A stretch of 64,000 bases of DNA from Termitomyces sp. T153 (lineage: Eukaryota; Basidiomycota; Agaricomycetes; Agaricales; Lyophyllaceae): NCBI GenBank assembly GCA_018296165.2, contig JACKQL020000011.1, positions 496,001 to 560,000 on the forward strand, read 5' to 3'. The notes under the pieces are model-generated. The model was not told where the DNA came from and searched no databases. It saw nothing but the letters and a program-made list of their open reading frames with translations. This document shows positions 1-9,368 of this stretch, piece by piece. A program made the translations under genes and the position numbers. Positions within the stretch are counted from its first letter, which is position 1. Each line of letters begins with the position of its first letter.

Positions 1-3000
1 CTGGGTCGGGCCTTTGAACGCCTGGGGAAACGACAACGACATGAGTTGTCCGGAGATACAGAGCCTTCAGATTCATCGTCGGACAGCGAATCAGATTCGG
101 AAACGAGCTCTGAATATAGCAGCGAGTCCAGTGACTCCAGCTCATCAAGTAGCTTGAGTTCGAGTTCATCATCTCGCTACCGTGGACGTCACCGATCCCG
201 CCGGGGATCCCGTCGTCGTTCCCATAGGTCGAAACACAAACAATCGAGGCGAACTATAATCAAACCCACTCCGCCTGAGAAATACGATGGCCGCGTAGAC
301 ATTAGAGCCTTCCACAAATACCTTACGCATGGTACGGCATACGTTAAATATGGCTATGTGGAGAAAAAACGTCAGGTCATGGTGCTATCCGAATTCCTGA
401 CTGGGAAGGCTTACACTTTCTATACTCGTAGAGTGTCGACTGACCCGGAATGCTGGTCGTTAAGGAAATTTTTTGTTGAAATGTTCAACTATTGCTTTCC
501 TATAGATTTTCGCAATCAGCAACGAGAAAGGCTCAATAGCTTCACTCAAGGAAATAAGTCGGTTCGCGAATACGTTGCAGATCTCGACGAATTGTTTACC
601 ATCGTAGGCGCTGATAGTAAGCAGGCTCGCGTAGTAAAGTTATTCAACGGATTCAGACCTTCTCTCCGTAAGGCACTTCTCCGTGAGCACATGAACCCAG
701 AATATACTTCTTGGAAGGCAATGGTACGTGAAGCCGAGTATCAGGAACTGGCGGATAATGTGGATTTTAGAGACTATGCTGGAAACAGCAGTCAGTCCCG
801 CCATAATAATTCTAGTCGAAATCAAAACCACTTACATACTTCTGGATCGCGGGACGATGCCTCCAAGTCCGCAAAGCCATACTCTGCCAACCGTGCAAAG
901 AACTTTCGATCAACCTTTGGTAGAAAGACTAATACCAACCCTGGGCATATGCCAGCTAGCAAATGGAGTGGTAATAATAGTAATAACAACAAACCCTCCC
1001 TCCGGGCTGAGAACTCTTATGCACCTAAGCGTAACCGTGATCAGCCAAGCATGCCCTTAAGCAGAGAAGAAAAGGAAACACTTAAGGAAGCCAATAAATG
1101 CTTCCTTTGCAGTCAGGAGGGACATTCTGCCCGGAACTGCCCCACGAAAGGCAGGATGAAATCAAGCAACGGAAAGCCTCCAGGCATGACAGCTTTTGGT
1201 ATCCAAGTTGCAGTAGATCGGGCCGAGCAATTGCGCGTTGATAGCCTTGGAGAAACCACCGAACTATCGATTGGAATGATAGGAGAGTGCGATAGTGAGA
1301 ATGATACCCTCCCTTTGCTGCAGTCGGTCTCCGACTCTAGTTTAGAAATCACATCTGATGAAGAAGAAAGCAGTGGATCATCATATCAGACTACTGACTC
1401 ACTCGGTAATTCTGTCCTTGATGACGAAGTTATGCTGGCTCCCCCAAAGGAGTTCCCTCAGCGTTACAAAATGTATATTGAGTCAGCAGAAGAAAAATTG
1501 ATCTTATTAGATGCGGACTCACGACGAAATCGCCTGGGCGATGCTGTGTGCAACAAGGCCGAGGAGATGCTGGAAACCATGCAACCCTACCCTGGCAACC
1601 CTGCCAATGTGCTCCAGTTCCACGGAAGGCGTTTCCGTGCAACACCTGTATCTCATAATGAAATCATGGTACATGATGGTGTGTTTGACACCTTTGAGGT
1701 ACTAAGTCGATATACTGCAATGAAAACTCACTTTCCAATTGGTGAATGGTATGCAAAGATACGACACACTCAAACTGGGGCTCCCCTTAACCACGGATCA
1801 GCCTATCAGACATGTCTTGCCTCGGATGTTTACACCTGGAATGCCCGACGCGTACTTGAGCATGGTGCCCCATATCCAGGGGATGAAGAAGGCCGCGTGC
1901 AATCATACCACCGGTTCAAGGTGACCACAGAAGGTCTGACATGTAACATATTTGATTACCATCTTGGGTTCCGAACTCGAATTGATGTTGCCATGCTGGG
2001 AAATGAGATGTTCAACCTGGCCGGCTGGTATCGCAAACAATTAGTACGATCCCTCCAAAAGCTGGAGACAGAAGCCTACTCTGCCCCATATGACCCTCAA
2101 TACTACATCGCCAGCTTGTTTGAGGAGCCCCTACCACCAGAACTAGCTGATAGTGAGTATGAGATTGATCTACTACGGACATGGGCCTCAGCTTTTGGCT
2201 GGCTCCATCTGACAGTAGAAGATGGGCGTCTGCGTGTCCTTGAGCTGAATGGACAGCAGATACCTGCTGGTACGTACCCCTCTATACAGCGAAATGCAGC
2301 CTATGTAAAGGACCCATCACGAATGGTGCCTAAACCTCTTGTTGTAGTTGTACGTATCAATGGACACCCTGCGCGTGCACTCATTGATTCAGGTTCTCTG
2401 GGGGATTTCATCTCAAGTACCCTAGTACAACAACTAAACATCAAAAGAAAGGAACTTACCTCTCCTGTCCCAGTTCAACTAGCAGTACAAGGATCAAGAT
2501 CACGAATCAACTTTGGTGCCACGGCCAAGTTTGAATATCAATCTGTATCTGAGCAACGGTACTTTGATATCATTAACTTGTTAGGATATGACCTTATCCT
2601 TGGTACACCTTTCTTATTTCAACACCAAGTCACCTTTGGTATTAACCCTGCACGCATTGTAGTTGGATCACCTCGATCATTACCTTTTGAAGGCAAAGGT
2701 GTGACACAACTTGCTTCACGATCGATGGAATTGTACGAAGAAATTCTAGAGGTAGTGCGTGAGGAACTTCGGTGTTATGCAGAACCAGTCTGCAAATCGG
2801 CAAGTGATACACCCTTACCTCCATTACGCGCTATTAACCATGAAATAAACTTGATTGACCCCAATAGGATATATCCTTGGCGGCCATCACGATGTCCAGA
2901 AGCCATGCGGAGCCAATGGGCCGAGAAGCGCAACGCATACATCAAAAATGGGCGATGGAAGGTCACCAGCAGTGGGAACACCGTCCCAATGATGCTGATA

Positions 3001-3123
3001 CCCAAGCCAGGCAAATCAGGAGAATCATCTCGACTTCGCACAGTCTTCGATCTGAGAGCTCGGAATGCCAACACAGTGAAAAGATCGTCACCACTGCCTG
3101 ACATTGATGGAATCCTGCGTTGA
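1..3123 (+). CDS. Gag-protease-RT (N-terminal part) of gypsy element, 5' partial, ends at premature TGA
   Basis: The frame is open from base 1; the first ATG of this frame is not visible, so the product is partial at its N-terminus. A Ser/Asp/Arg-rich head is followed by a retrotransposon Gag domain (roughly 330-780 nt). A CX2CX4HX4C zinc knuckle with Cys residues in CFLC and HSARNC lies at about 1097-1140. The retropepsin active site, read as IDSG, lies near 2383. The N-terminal RT segment begins near 2870 and has the conserved RTVFDLRARN block. Translation stops at TGA 3121-3123 just after the LPDIDGIL block. The downstream frame resumes in exactly the same phase, so the stop looks like a point mutation. 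Readthrough is possible but would be unusual inside RT. Confidence 0.9.
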   Translation: MGRAFERLGKRQRHELSGDTEPSDSSSDSESDSETSSEYSSESSDSSSSSSLSSSSSSRYRGRHRSRRGSRRRSHRSKHKQSRRTIIKPTPPEKYDGRVDIRAFHKYLTHGTAYVKYGYVEKKRQVMVLSEFLTGKAYTFYTRRVSTDPECWSLRKFFVEMFNYCFPIDFRNQQRERLNSFTQGNKSVREYVADLDELFTIVGADSKQARVVKLFNGFRPSLRKALLREHMNPEYTSWKAMVREAEYQELADNVDFRDYAGNSSQSRHNNSSRNQNHLHTSGSRDDASKSAKPYSANRAKNFRSTFGRKTNTNPGHMPASKWSGNNSNNNKPSLRAENSYAPKRNRDQPSMPLSREEKETLKEANKCFLCSQEGHSARNCPTKGRMKSSNGKPPGMTAFGIQVAVDRAEQLRVDSLGETTELSIGMIGECDSENDTLPLLQSVSDSSLEITSDEEESSGSSYQTTDSLGNSVLDDEVMLAPPKEFPQRYKMYIESAEEKLILLDADSRRNRLGDAVCNKAEEMLETMQPYPGNPANVLQFHGRRFRATPVSHNEIMVHDGVFDTFEVLSRYTAMKTHFPIGEWYAKIRHTQTGAPLNHGSAYQTCLASDVYTWNARRVLEHGAPYPGDEEGRVQSYHRFKVTTEGLTCNIFDYHLGFRTRIDVAMLGNEMFNLAGWYRKQLVRSLQKLETEAYSAPYDPQYYIASLFEEPLPPELADSEYEIDLLRTWASAFGWLHLTVEDGRLRVLELNGQQIPAGTYPSIQRNAAYVKDPSRMVPKPLVVVVRINGHPARALIDSGSLGDFISSTLVQQLNIKRKELTSPVPVQLAVQGSRSRINFGATAKFEYQSVSEQRYFDIINLLGYDLILGTPFLFQHQVTFGINPARIVVGSPRSLPFEGKGVTQLASRSMELYEEILEVVREELRCYAEPVCKSASDTPLPPLRAINHEINLIDPNRIYPWRPSRCPEAMRSQWAEKRNAYIKNGRWKVTSSGNTVPMMLIPKPGKSGESSRLRTVFDLRARNANTVKRSSPLPDIDGILR

Positions 3124-6100
3124 GTGGCAAAAGGTCGGTATCGATCGCTATTGGATGGCAAAGATGCTTACGAACAAATTCGCATTATACCAGAACATGT
3201 GGAGAGAACTGCCGTAACGACCCCTGATGGCAATATGGTCAGCAACATAGTACAACAAGGGGACTGTAATGCCCCAGCTACTTACCAAGCATTAATGAAC
3301 CATATTTTCTCTGCATATATTGGGCGATTTATGGACGTCTACCTTGATGATATAATTATCTACTCACAGACACTTGAGGAACATGTTCGACACATTAAGA
3401 TTGTGATCGACATCTTAAAACATGAGAAACTTTACCTTGGAAAGGATAAGTTAAGATTCCTATGCCCGGAATTGAAAGTTCTAGGCCGTGTGGTTGACAA
3501 TAATGGCATACGCATGGACCCTGATAAGGTTGATGCATTAGCACGTTGGAAGACACCAACTAACCGTGACTTACTTCGAGGGTTCTTAGGAGCAGCTGGA
3601 TACTTGGCCAATGATATTGACCGTGTCCGCATTCCTATGGGAGTGTTACATGAGTTGACAGGAGATACTGTCCCTTTCCGTTGGGAGTACACTCACCAAC
3701 GCGCATTTGAAGATATTAAATGCTTAGCTATGAAATGTCGTGATCATCACCGCAAACCCCTTGATTATGGTAAAGGTGCTGCCCCTGTAAATGTTGTCAC
3801 CGATGGTTGTGGGACAGGGATTGCTGGTGTTATCAGCCAGGGATCAGACTGGCACAAGGCCAAAGTAGCCGCTTTCTACTCTGCAAAACTAAATTCCGCA
3901 CAACAAAATTATCCAGTGCATGAAATTGAAATGCTGGCAGGTGTCGAAACAATGTTAAGGTACCGTGATATTCTTCAGGGAACAAAATTTACCTGGTATA
4001 CCGATCACAAGGGGTTGATTCATCTGTTGAATCAGAAAAATCTTTCTGGAAGACAGGCTCAATGGTTGGAAAAAATTTCTGAATTTGACTTTGAGGTCGT
4101 TTACGTACCTGGTGCTGATAACATCTTATCAGATGCATTGTCACAATTGTATTCATTTGATGAGCCAGGTACTGTAAGGGCTCGTAGTGAATACACGTAT
4201 CATGATGTAATAAATAATGATACATTGGCAACTCACCTGATATCCATGCCAGTATTGGTTGGCATGGAGGGCGAGAGCACAAACTTGTTGGCCGAAGCAA
4301 ATGCCATCAAGAATAGACCAGGGAATTTGACCTATGAAAATGTCAGTCCCCTGGAAACAGGCAAGGCTGATCACTATTGCGATCAGGCACAGGGGCTGAT
4401 GCCACCAACACAGGAAAGTGGCACGAGGCCCAAACGAGCCTACAGGCAAAAAGTCATACCAGCAGCAGAGACTGGGAGGCCCGAAACCTCCAAGGAGTTT
4501 GCGGCTCGGGTGGCCAAACATTTTGTGCTGAATGGCCCTCAGCAACGAAAGGAGGGTGAGGTTGATACACAAAAACTTACCATACGAATTCCAGCACGTA
4601 AGCAAAGTGATGATCTTGAGCAGGCACGAGATAAAGAAATATCAGAACGATCAAAGAAGCTTCACAAATTAACTGAACCCCTGAATCCAGTATCATTAGC
4701 TGAGATGATGGCTGGAGGACGAGAACCGATTGACCTACTGAATAGCATCAGTGGTAAATATGAGAACGACCCAGTGTTGGCATCCATAATCAAGAATCCA
4801 TGTGAATATAAGAATTTTGAGTACACAAATGATAAGCTACTCTATTTAAACACTGAAGGGAAAAGAGTGTTATGCATACCCGCAATAATAGTATCTGGTC
4901 GAAATGTTTGGGAAATTATAATATCTGAGGCTCACTCAATGTTAGCACATCTTAGTGCTCGAAAGACCCTGACATACCTACAAGAACATGTGTGGTGGAA
5001 ACACATGAGCAGTGACATCCACACCTTTTGTGAGACCTGTATGACCTGCGTGCGGAGTAAGCCATCCAATCACAAATCATATGGCACATTGAACCCCTTA
5101 CCTGTACCCACCCAACCTTGGGAAGTAATTGGTATTGATTTTGTTGGGCCATTACCTGAATCAAAAAATCGTGATGCTACGTATAATTCACTTACAGTAA
5201 TTATAGACCACCTCACAGGGATGGTCCGCCTGATCCCAGGTCGAACAAACTATACAGCCAGGCACATTGCCGAACTTGTATTTGGTGAAATATATAAACT
5301 ACATGGACTTCCCAAAGCAATTGTCAGTGACAGAGACTCTTACTTTACAAGTATATTCTGGTCGCACCTTCATACTTTGATAGGGACACAATTAAAAATG
5401 TCAAGTTCCTACCACCCTGAAACTGATGGGATAACTGAGCGTGCTAATCGAACCATAACCCAGATGATTCGCCAATGCATAAACCCCACCCAGAAGGATT
5501 GGGTATCCAAGCTACCAGCTATTGAGTTTGCAATTAACACAGCCAGATCTGAAAGCACTGGCTATTCACCTTTTTCCCTAAACTATGGGAGACTGCCTTG
5601 CTCGATGATTTGGAACTCTGCCAGTATGAATGAGTACCCTGGTGTCTGTGTATTTGCCCAACGTTTGAAGACCACAATAATGGATGCACATGACTGCATT
5701 CTTTCAGCGCGCATTAAGCAAACTAGAAATGCAAACAGAAAACGAACTGCTATACCATTCAAGGAAGGTGAGTTTGTATACGTGTCAACCAAAAACATGA
5801 CATTTCCCAAGGGATTGGCATGTAAACTAATTTCCAAGTTTGTTGGCCCTTATTTACTTCTCAAAGACTATGGCAATCACTCATTCCGTATTCAACTTCC
5901 CTCCCACATGCTCCAGCGAGGTATACATGATGTATTCCACGCATCTCTGCTAAGGATACACCATCCCAATGACGATAGACGGTTCCCCGGTCGACTCTAT
6001 TCTCAGGTAGTGTCTGAAACTGAACCTGAGCACAATGTAGAATGGGCTGCTGATAAGATTGTTAATCACGCAGGGTCAAAGAAACAAGCAATATTCGAGG

Positions 6101-6651
6101 TGTTATGGCGTGCTGGGGATATAACCTGGTTACCTTACGATCAGGTCAAGGAACTAGATCTGTTAGCTCCTTATCTCGATGCTCAGAATGCGAGCAATAT
6201 CTCCGAATTAACCCCTGGCACTGGAAAGCCTCCTGTAGATGACCCTCAAGTGTTTTTGGGGTCTCTACAGCTAGAATCTACATATATAAACCCCCTCAAC
6301 ACGACCCAGCAACACCTGTCCTTACATCCCATCTATTCTGAGCCTCTATCCTTACTCTTTGTGGAAATTACGCCACCCTCTCATTTGCAATCTATGGACA
6401 CTGCGGCAGCCACCATTAGTTGCCCCACCAACGCCAACTTCCGTCCCAAAAGCCACTACAAACCTCACCCTCTTCTTGGTATGCACCCTGACGGATTCTT
6501 GCAATTGGCAGCCGACGATCCTAACCTTACCATCCATCCGGCTCAACTACTACATTTCCTTGACCATGACTCCAACATCCGCCGCCGCCACCCCACTATC
6601 AACACGGTCGAACCCTGTGGATATGAGCCTTTTGCCCTCGCTTACAACTGA
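3124..6651 (+). CDS. RT (core)-RNase H-integrase-chromodomain of gypsy element, separated from Gag by one stop codon
   Basis: This is the continuation, in the same frame, of the frame that ends at 3123. RT catalytic residues are visible as YLDD near 3340. RNase H has its first Asp in VTDG near 3800 and TDHKGL near 4003. Integrase has an HHCC zinc-binding region (H residues near 4935-4950, CX2C near 5035-5045), then DDE-core residues in GIDF (about 5130), SDRD (about 5326) and ETDGITER (about 5420). A chromodomain-like segment lies at about 6035-6180 (VEWAADKIV, WLPYDQVKEL). A low-complexity tail of about 100 residues follows. It starts at a GTG after the stop and has no ATG of its own, so it would not normally be expressed alone. 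Confidence 0.9.
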   Translation: MAKGRYRSLLDGKDAYEQIRIIPEHVERTAVTTPDGNMVSNIVQQGDCNAPATYQALMNHIFSAYIGRFMDVYLDDIIIYSQTLEEHVRHIKIVIDILKHEKLYLGKDKLRFLCPELKVLGRVVDNNGIRMDPDKVDALARWKTPTNRDLLRGFLGAAGYLANDIDRVRIPMGVLHELTGDTVPFRWEYTHQRAFEDIKCLAMKCRDHHRKPLDYGKGAAPVNVVTDGCGTGIAGVISQGSDWHKAKVAAFYSAKLNSAQQNYPVHEIEMLAGVETMLRYRDILQGTKFTWYTDHKGLIHLLNQKNLSGRQAQWLEKISEFDFEVVYVPGADNILSDALSQLYSFDEPGTVRARSEYTYHDVINNDTLATHLISMPVLVGMEGESTNLLAEANAIKNRPGNLTYENVSPLETGKADHYCDQAQGLMPPTQESGTRPKRAYRQKVIPAAETGRPETSKEFAARVAKHFVLNGPQQRKEGEVDTQKLTIRIPARKQSDDLEQARDKEISERSKKLHKLTEPLNPVSLAEMMAGGREPIDLLNSISGKYENDPVLASIIKNPCEYKNFEYTNDKLLYLNTEGKRVLCIPAIIVSGRNVWEIIISEAHSMLAHLSARKTLTYLQEHVWWKHMSSDIHTFCETCMTCVRSKPSNHKSYGTLNPLPVPTQPWEVIGIDFVGPLPESKNRDATYNSLTVIIDHLTGMVRLIPGRTNYTARHIAELVFGEIYKLHGLPKAIVSDRDSYFTSIFWSHLHTLIGTQLKMSSSYHPETDGITERANRTITQMIRQCINPTQKDWVSKLPAIEFAINTARSESTGYSPFSLNYGRLPCSMIWNSASMNEYPGVCVFAQRLKTTIMDAHDCILSARIKQTRNANRKRTAIPFKEGEFVYVSTKNMTFPKGLACKLISKFVGPYLLLKDYGNHSFRIQLPSHMLQRGIHDVFHASLLRIHHPNDDRRFPGRLYSQVVSETEPEHNVEWAADKIVNHAGSKKQAIFEVLWRAGDITWLPYDQVKELDLLAPYLDAQNASNISELTPGTGKPPVDDPQVFLGSLQLESTYINPLNTTQQHLSLHPIYSEPLSLLFVEITPPSHLQSMDTAAATISCPTNANFRPKSHYKPHPLLGMHPDGFLQLAADDPNLTIHPAQLLHFLDHDSNIRRRHPTINTVEPCGYEPFALAYN

Positions 6652-6681
6652 ACCAAGGGGGATAATCCCTGTGAATTTGCT

Positions 6682-7077
6682 ATGCGTGACCCCGAGACCG
6701 GTACATATAACATCAATAACTACTCCATCCCGCGCAGCATTCTGACATTCCCATTTTTCAACAATCGTTACCTCGAGCTCAGATCCTTCAACGTCATCGA
6801 CGGGAATGGAGACGTCAACGAGGATGGGTGGGCCAATGTCAAGAACGCCCTCCTTCGCCCTCACCGTGATGCCGTCAGAAATCAGGCTCGCAGCGAATCC
6901 CGCAAGGCGGAAAAGAAGTTCAAGAAGCGTCGCCTCAAGGAGGCCAAATCCGAGGGCTTCAAGCCCATCTCAGCCAGTGGGCTGTCCAAGAAGGGACGTG
7001 GTGTCAATAGATCGAACGATCCAGTCGACAAAATGCCTGTCGACCAGTTTATTCAGCAAACCACCCTATCTGAGTAG
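6682..7077 (+). CDS. Small basic ORF downstream of pol in the gypsy element, function unknown
   Basis: An ATG-initiated 131-residue frame lies between the pol stop and the candidate 3' LTR. The C-terminal half is very rich in Lys and Arg (KAEKKFKKRR, LSKKGRG), while the first 60 residues are mixed and not obviously repetitive. I recognise no domain. Position and composition would fit an accessory nucleic-acid-binding or nuclear-targeting protein carried by the element, but it could also be captured or chance sequence. No splice connection to pol was evident. Confidence 0.4.
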   Translation: MRDPETGTYNINNYSIPRSILTFPFFNNRYLELRSFNVIDGNGDVNEDGWANVKNALLRPHRDAVRNQARSESRKAEKKFKKRRLKEAKSEGFKPISASGLSKKGRGVNRSNDPVDKMPVDQFIQQTTLSE

Positions 7078-7321
7078 AGTCCACTACTGCCACCACTCCT
7101 TAACAACAATCTTTTGACTTCAATTCCTTTCAACTTAAATATTATCTTATCACACCCGCGCTCCAACTCGCAACCCACCAATTTCCAGGCTACCACTGTC
7201 CTTTCCGACGTTCAACCTCGGACCCCTAGTTCGCTCTTTATTATTGTCAGACCTCACCGTTACATCCCCACAACTCCTTCCCAGCTATCCCTCACCTCGT
7301 TCACGATATCAGGAGGGCGTA

Positions 7322-7554
7322 TGTGATGACCGTAACCGGCACTTACTCTAGAACACCGACTTCTGCTCCTTTACTTGTGATATCGTTCTCTTTCCTGACC
7401 GCCTCTCGGGTATCGCAATTACCGAGTCGTATATAAATTACTGTAGACGATGTCTTACGGTAGCTCTTATTTTCAATCTAGACTTACAACAGTTCTACCG
7501 GTTGACTTAAGACTCTATAGTGTGACGACACCGTTACCTGACACTGTCGTTACA
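7322..7554 (+). repeat. Candidate 3' LTR of the gypsy element (about 233 bp)
   Basis: A short purine tract (AGGAGGGCG) ends just before a TGTGATGACC start, and the segment can be closed at TTACA (7550-7554), giving TG...CA-type ends. It contains a TATA-like box (TATAAA at 7432-7437) at a position expected for an LTR promoter. The boundary is inferred because the partner 5' LTR is outside the window and could not be compared. Confidence 0.6.
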
Positions 7555-9275
7555 TGGCACCCTGAGCCTTCAAATAGATATATATGATCGTTGAAGCAAG
7601 CACTGGTGTCAAGCAGCAGAAGCGATGGAGGGTCTGGATCTCAAAGTTATATATATACCAGGGTTTGAAATTAGAGAGGCAGAACTCCATTGTTCAAGTC
7701 AAATGACATTTTATGACCAAGGCAATAAGATCAGGCAATACAGGCGCAATACAGACAAGCAAGAGAATCACTTTTGATTCTCACCGAGTTCACTGAATTC
7801 TGAAACACAATTAATTCTATTCAATTTTCCATTTTGAGTAGTCAAATATGTCATAGGTTCTGGAACGACCTTGATGGCAGTGTCTACAACATCACCAGCT
7901 GCAATAATAAATATGCTCAGTTGTTGATGCATCTTTCCAGAGTTGGCCTCTCTGAAACTCTTCCATCTCTGCCTTCACCTCATTTTCTATCTTCACGTCT
8001 CATTTGGCACCATATATATCTATTGTCTGTCACTATGCAGCAAAAAATATTATTTATGACTGTACTCATGCTTCTGAACTTCTTTGCTGAGGCTATTGCT
8101 CCCCCTGTTATGCTGGATGCCTCATTTGCGACTAGGTCAGGTTCATATGATTTGTTTCATACATTGATAAGTTTGACCTCCTCTACAGCGACCTTGTTTG
8201 AAGAACAAAGTCAGGTCCAACGGTCGACACAAAACCAATTGCATCAGGATCAAGGATGAAAAACTGGAAGGGCAGTTCTGGATTGGAGTATGAGGAAGTT
8301 TCAGTGGGTAAATCCTCATGACCAGCCAGGTCTGCAGCACCTGCAAGAAATGCAAAAAACAAGGCAACCGAGAAGATAGTCGCTATTGCTGAGGCAGCAT
8401 TGGTTTCTGATTCTGCAAAAGAACCTCCTGAAACAGAGCCTGAGTTGACGTTGGAATCAGAGAAGTAGCTGGCTGACACTGGTGGTCCAGGATCGTATGC
8501 CATCATGACACCAAGGGATCAATTTCTCATTTGGGCGAGTCTCTATGGGACAAAAGGGGGTGAGCCCAAATGAGATGCTGATTACATGCACAGGACAGCA
8601 AATATGATTCGTACATGGTTTACTTCAAATTTGGCAACAACAAACAGGTAGACCACTGGCATGCCTATGCCACCCACAATCCCTCTATGACATTCAAGGC
8701 AAGAATGGATGAGAAGGACGAAGCAAAATTGGCTACTGATCCCAAGAATAATGCCATTGTGCGACATGTCAGCACCACCACAAGTGCAGCATATTGTGAG
8801 TAGGCTTTTTTACAGAATGAGTTATCTGCTATCGGAGTAGCATTTGAATGGTATGAGATATATCTCAGCAAAGACAAGATTCAAGCTCTCAAACTTAAGA
8901 TGCGCCTCCGTGGTAAGTTGGAAGCATACGGTGACGAGAGAAAAGCGCCCTGGACCCATGCCGGATTGTCTCATGAGGAGTATGTCAATGCATTTTTAGT
9001 CATGTTGCCTAGCATTTCTGAGACTCCGGTCATCCCTGCAACAGCAGGGCCATTATCAGAGATGCCTGGTTGGAAAGAACAACTTAGTTGGAAGTGTGAC
9101 AATCAAAAAACCTTTGATTGACGTCTGTGTAAGCGAACACAACCCTCGCTTGATCGTGCAATACGCGACGCGTCCACCCTCGCCATATCACATCTCATTG
9201 TTACAGTGGCGACAATGGTCCCATTGTCTTTTGGACTTCGTATATAGTTCTACCTATCGTTTCTTACATCCTCGT
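7555..9275. other. Intergenic stretch with decayed coding-like fragments
   Basis: No intact gene is visible. On the + strand, frames around 8615-8803 and 8900-9121 read with fairly normal amino-acid composition (for example the 73-residue frame beginning MRLRGKLEAYG) but are separated by stops and frameshifts and lack splice sites joining them. CpG dinucleotides are sparse. The simplest reading is an old transposon or gene remnant. I cannot name the family. Confidence 0.35.
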
Positions 9276-9368
9276 CCTGCATCCTTCTCCCCACTGACAT
9301 AGAGCTCGTCAGGTCAGTTTAGTACTCATGCCCTGCATCCTTCTCCCCACTGACATAGAGCTCGTCAG
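9276..9368 (+). repeat. 37-bp perfect direct repeat, two copies, at the start of the DIRS-like element
   Basis: The same 37 bases (starting CCTGCATCCTTCTCC and ending GAGCTCGTCAG) occur at 9276-9312 and 9332-9368, so the unit-to-unit distance is 56 bp. The second copy overlaps the first codons of the Gag-like ORF, whose ATG is at 9328. The repeats may be part of the element's terminal repeat architecture or a recent tandem duplication. Confidence 0.85.

Larger units (their letters stand above)
1..7554 (+). mobile_element. Ty3/gypsy chromovirus-type LTR retrotransposon, left end outside window
   Basis: The domain order is Gag with a zinc knuckle, aspartic protease, reverse transcriptase, RNase H, integrase and a C-terminal chromodomain, which is the Ty3/gypsy order and the chromovirus clade. 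The reading frame is already open at base 1, so the 5' LTR, primer-binding site and probably the Gag start lie upstream of the window. The 3' end is marked by a purine-rich stretch just before 7322 followed by a candidate LTR. One in-frame TGA at 3121-3123 interrupts the RT domain, so this copy should be non-autonomous. No target-site duplication can be tested because only one end is visible. Confidence 0.93.

Noticed and set aside
8183..8506. 107-residue frame on the - strand with a hydrophobic stretch
   Set aside because: No start context, splice signals or recognisable motif, and the + strand of the same area looks more like decayed coding sequence.
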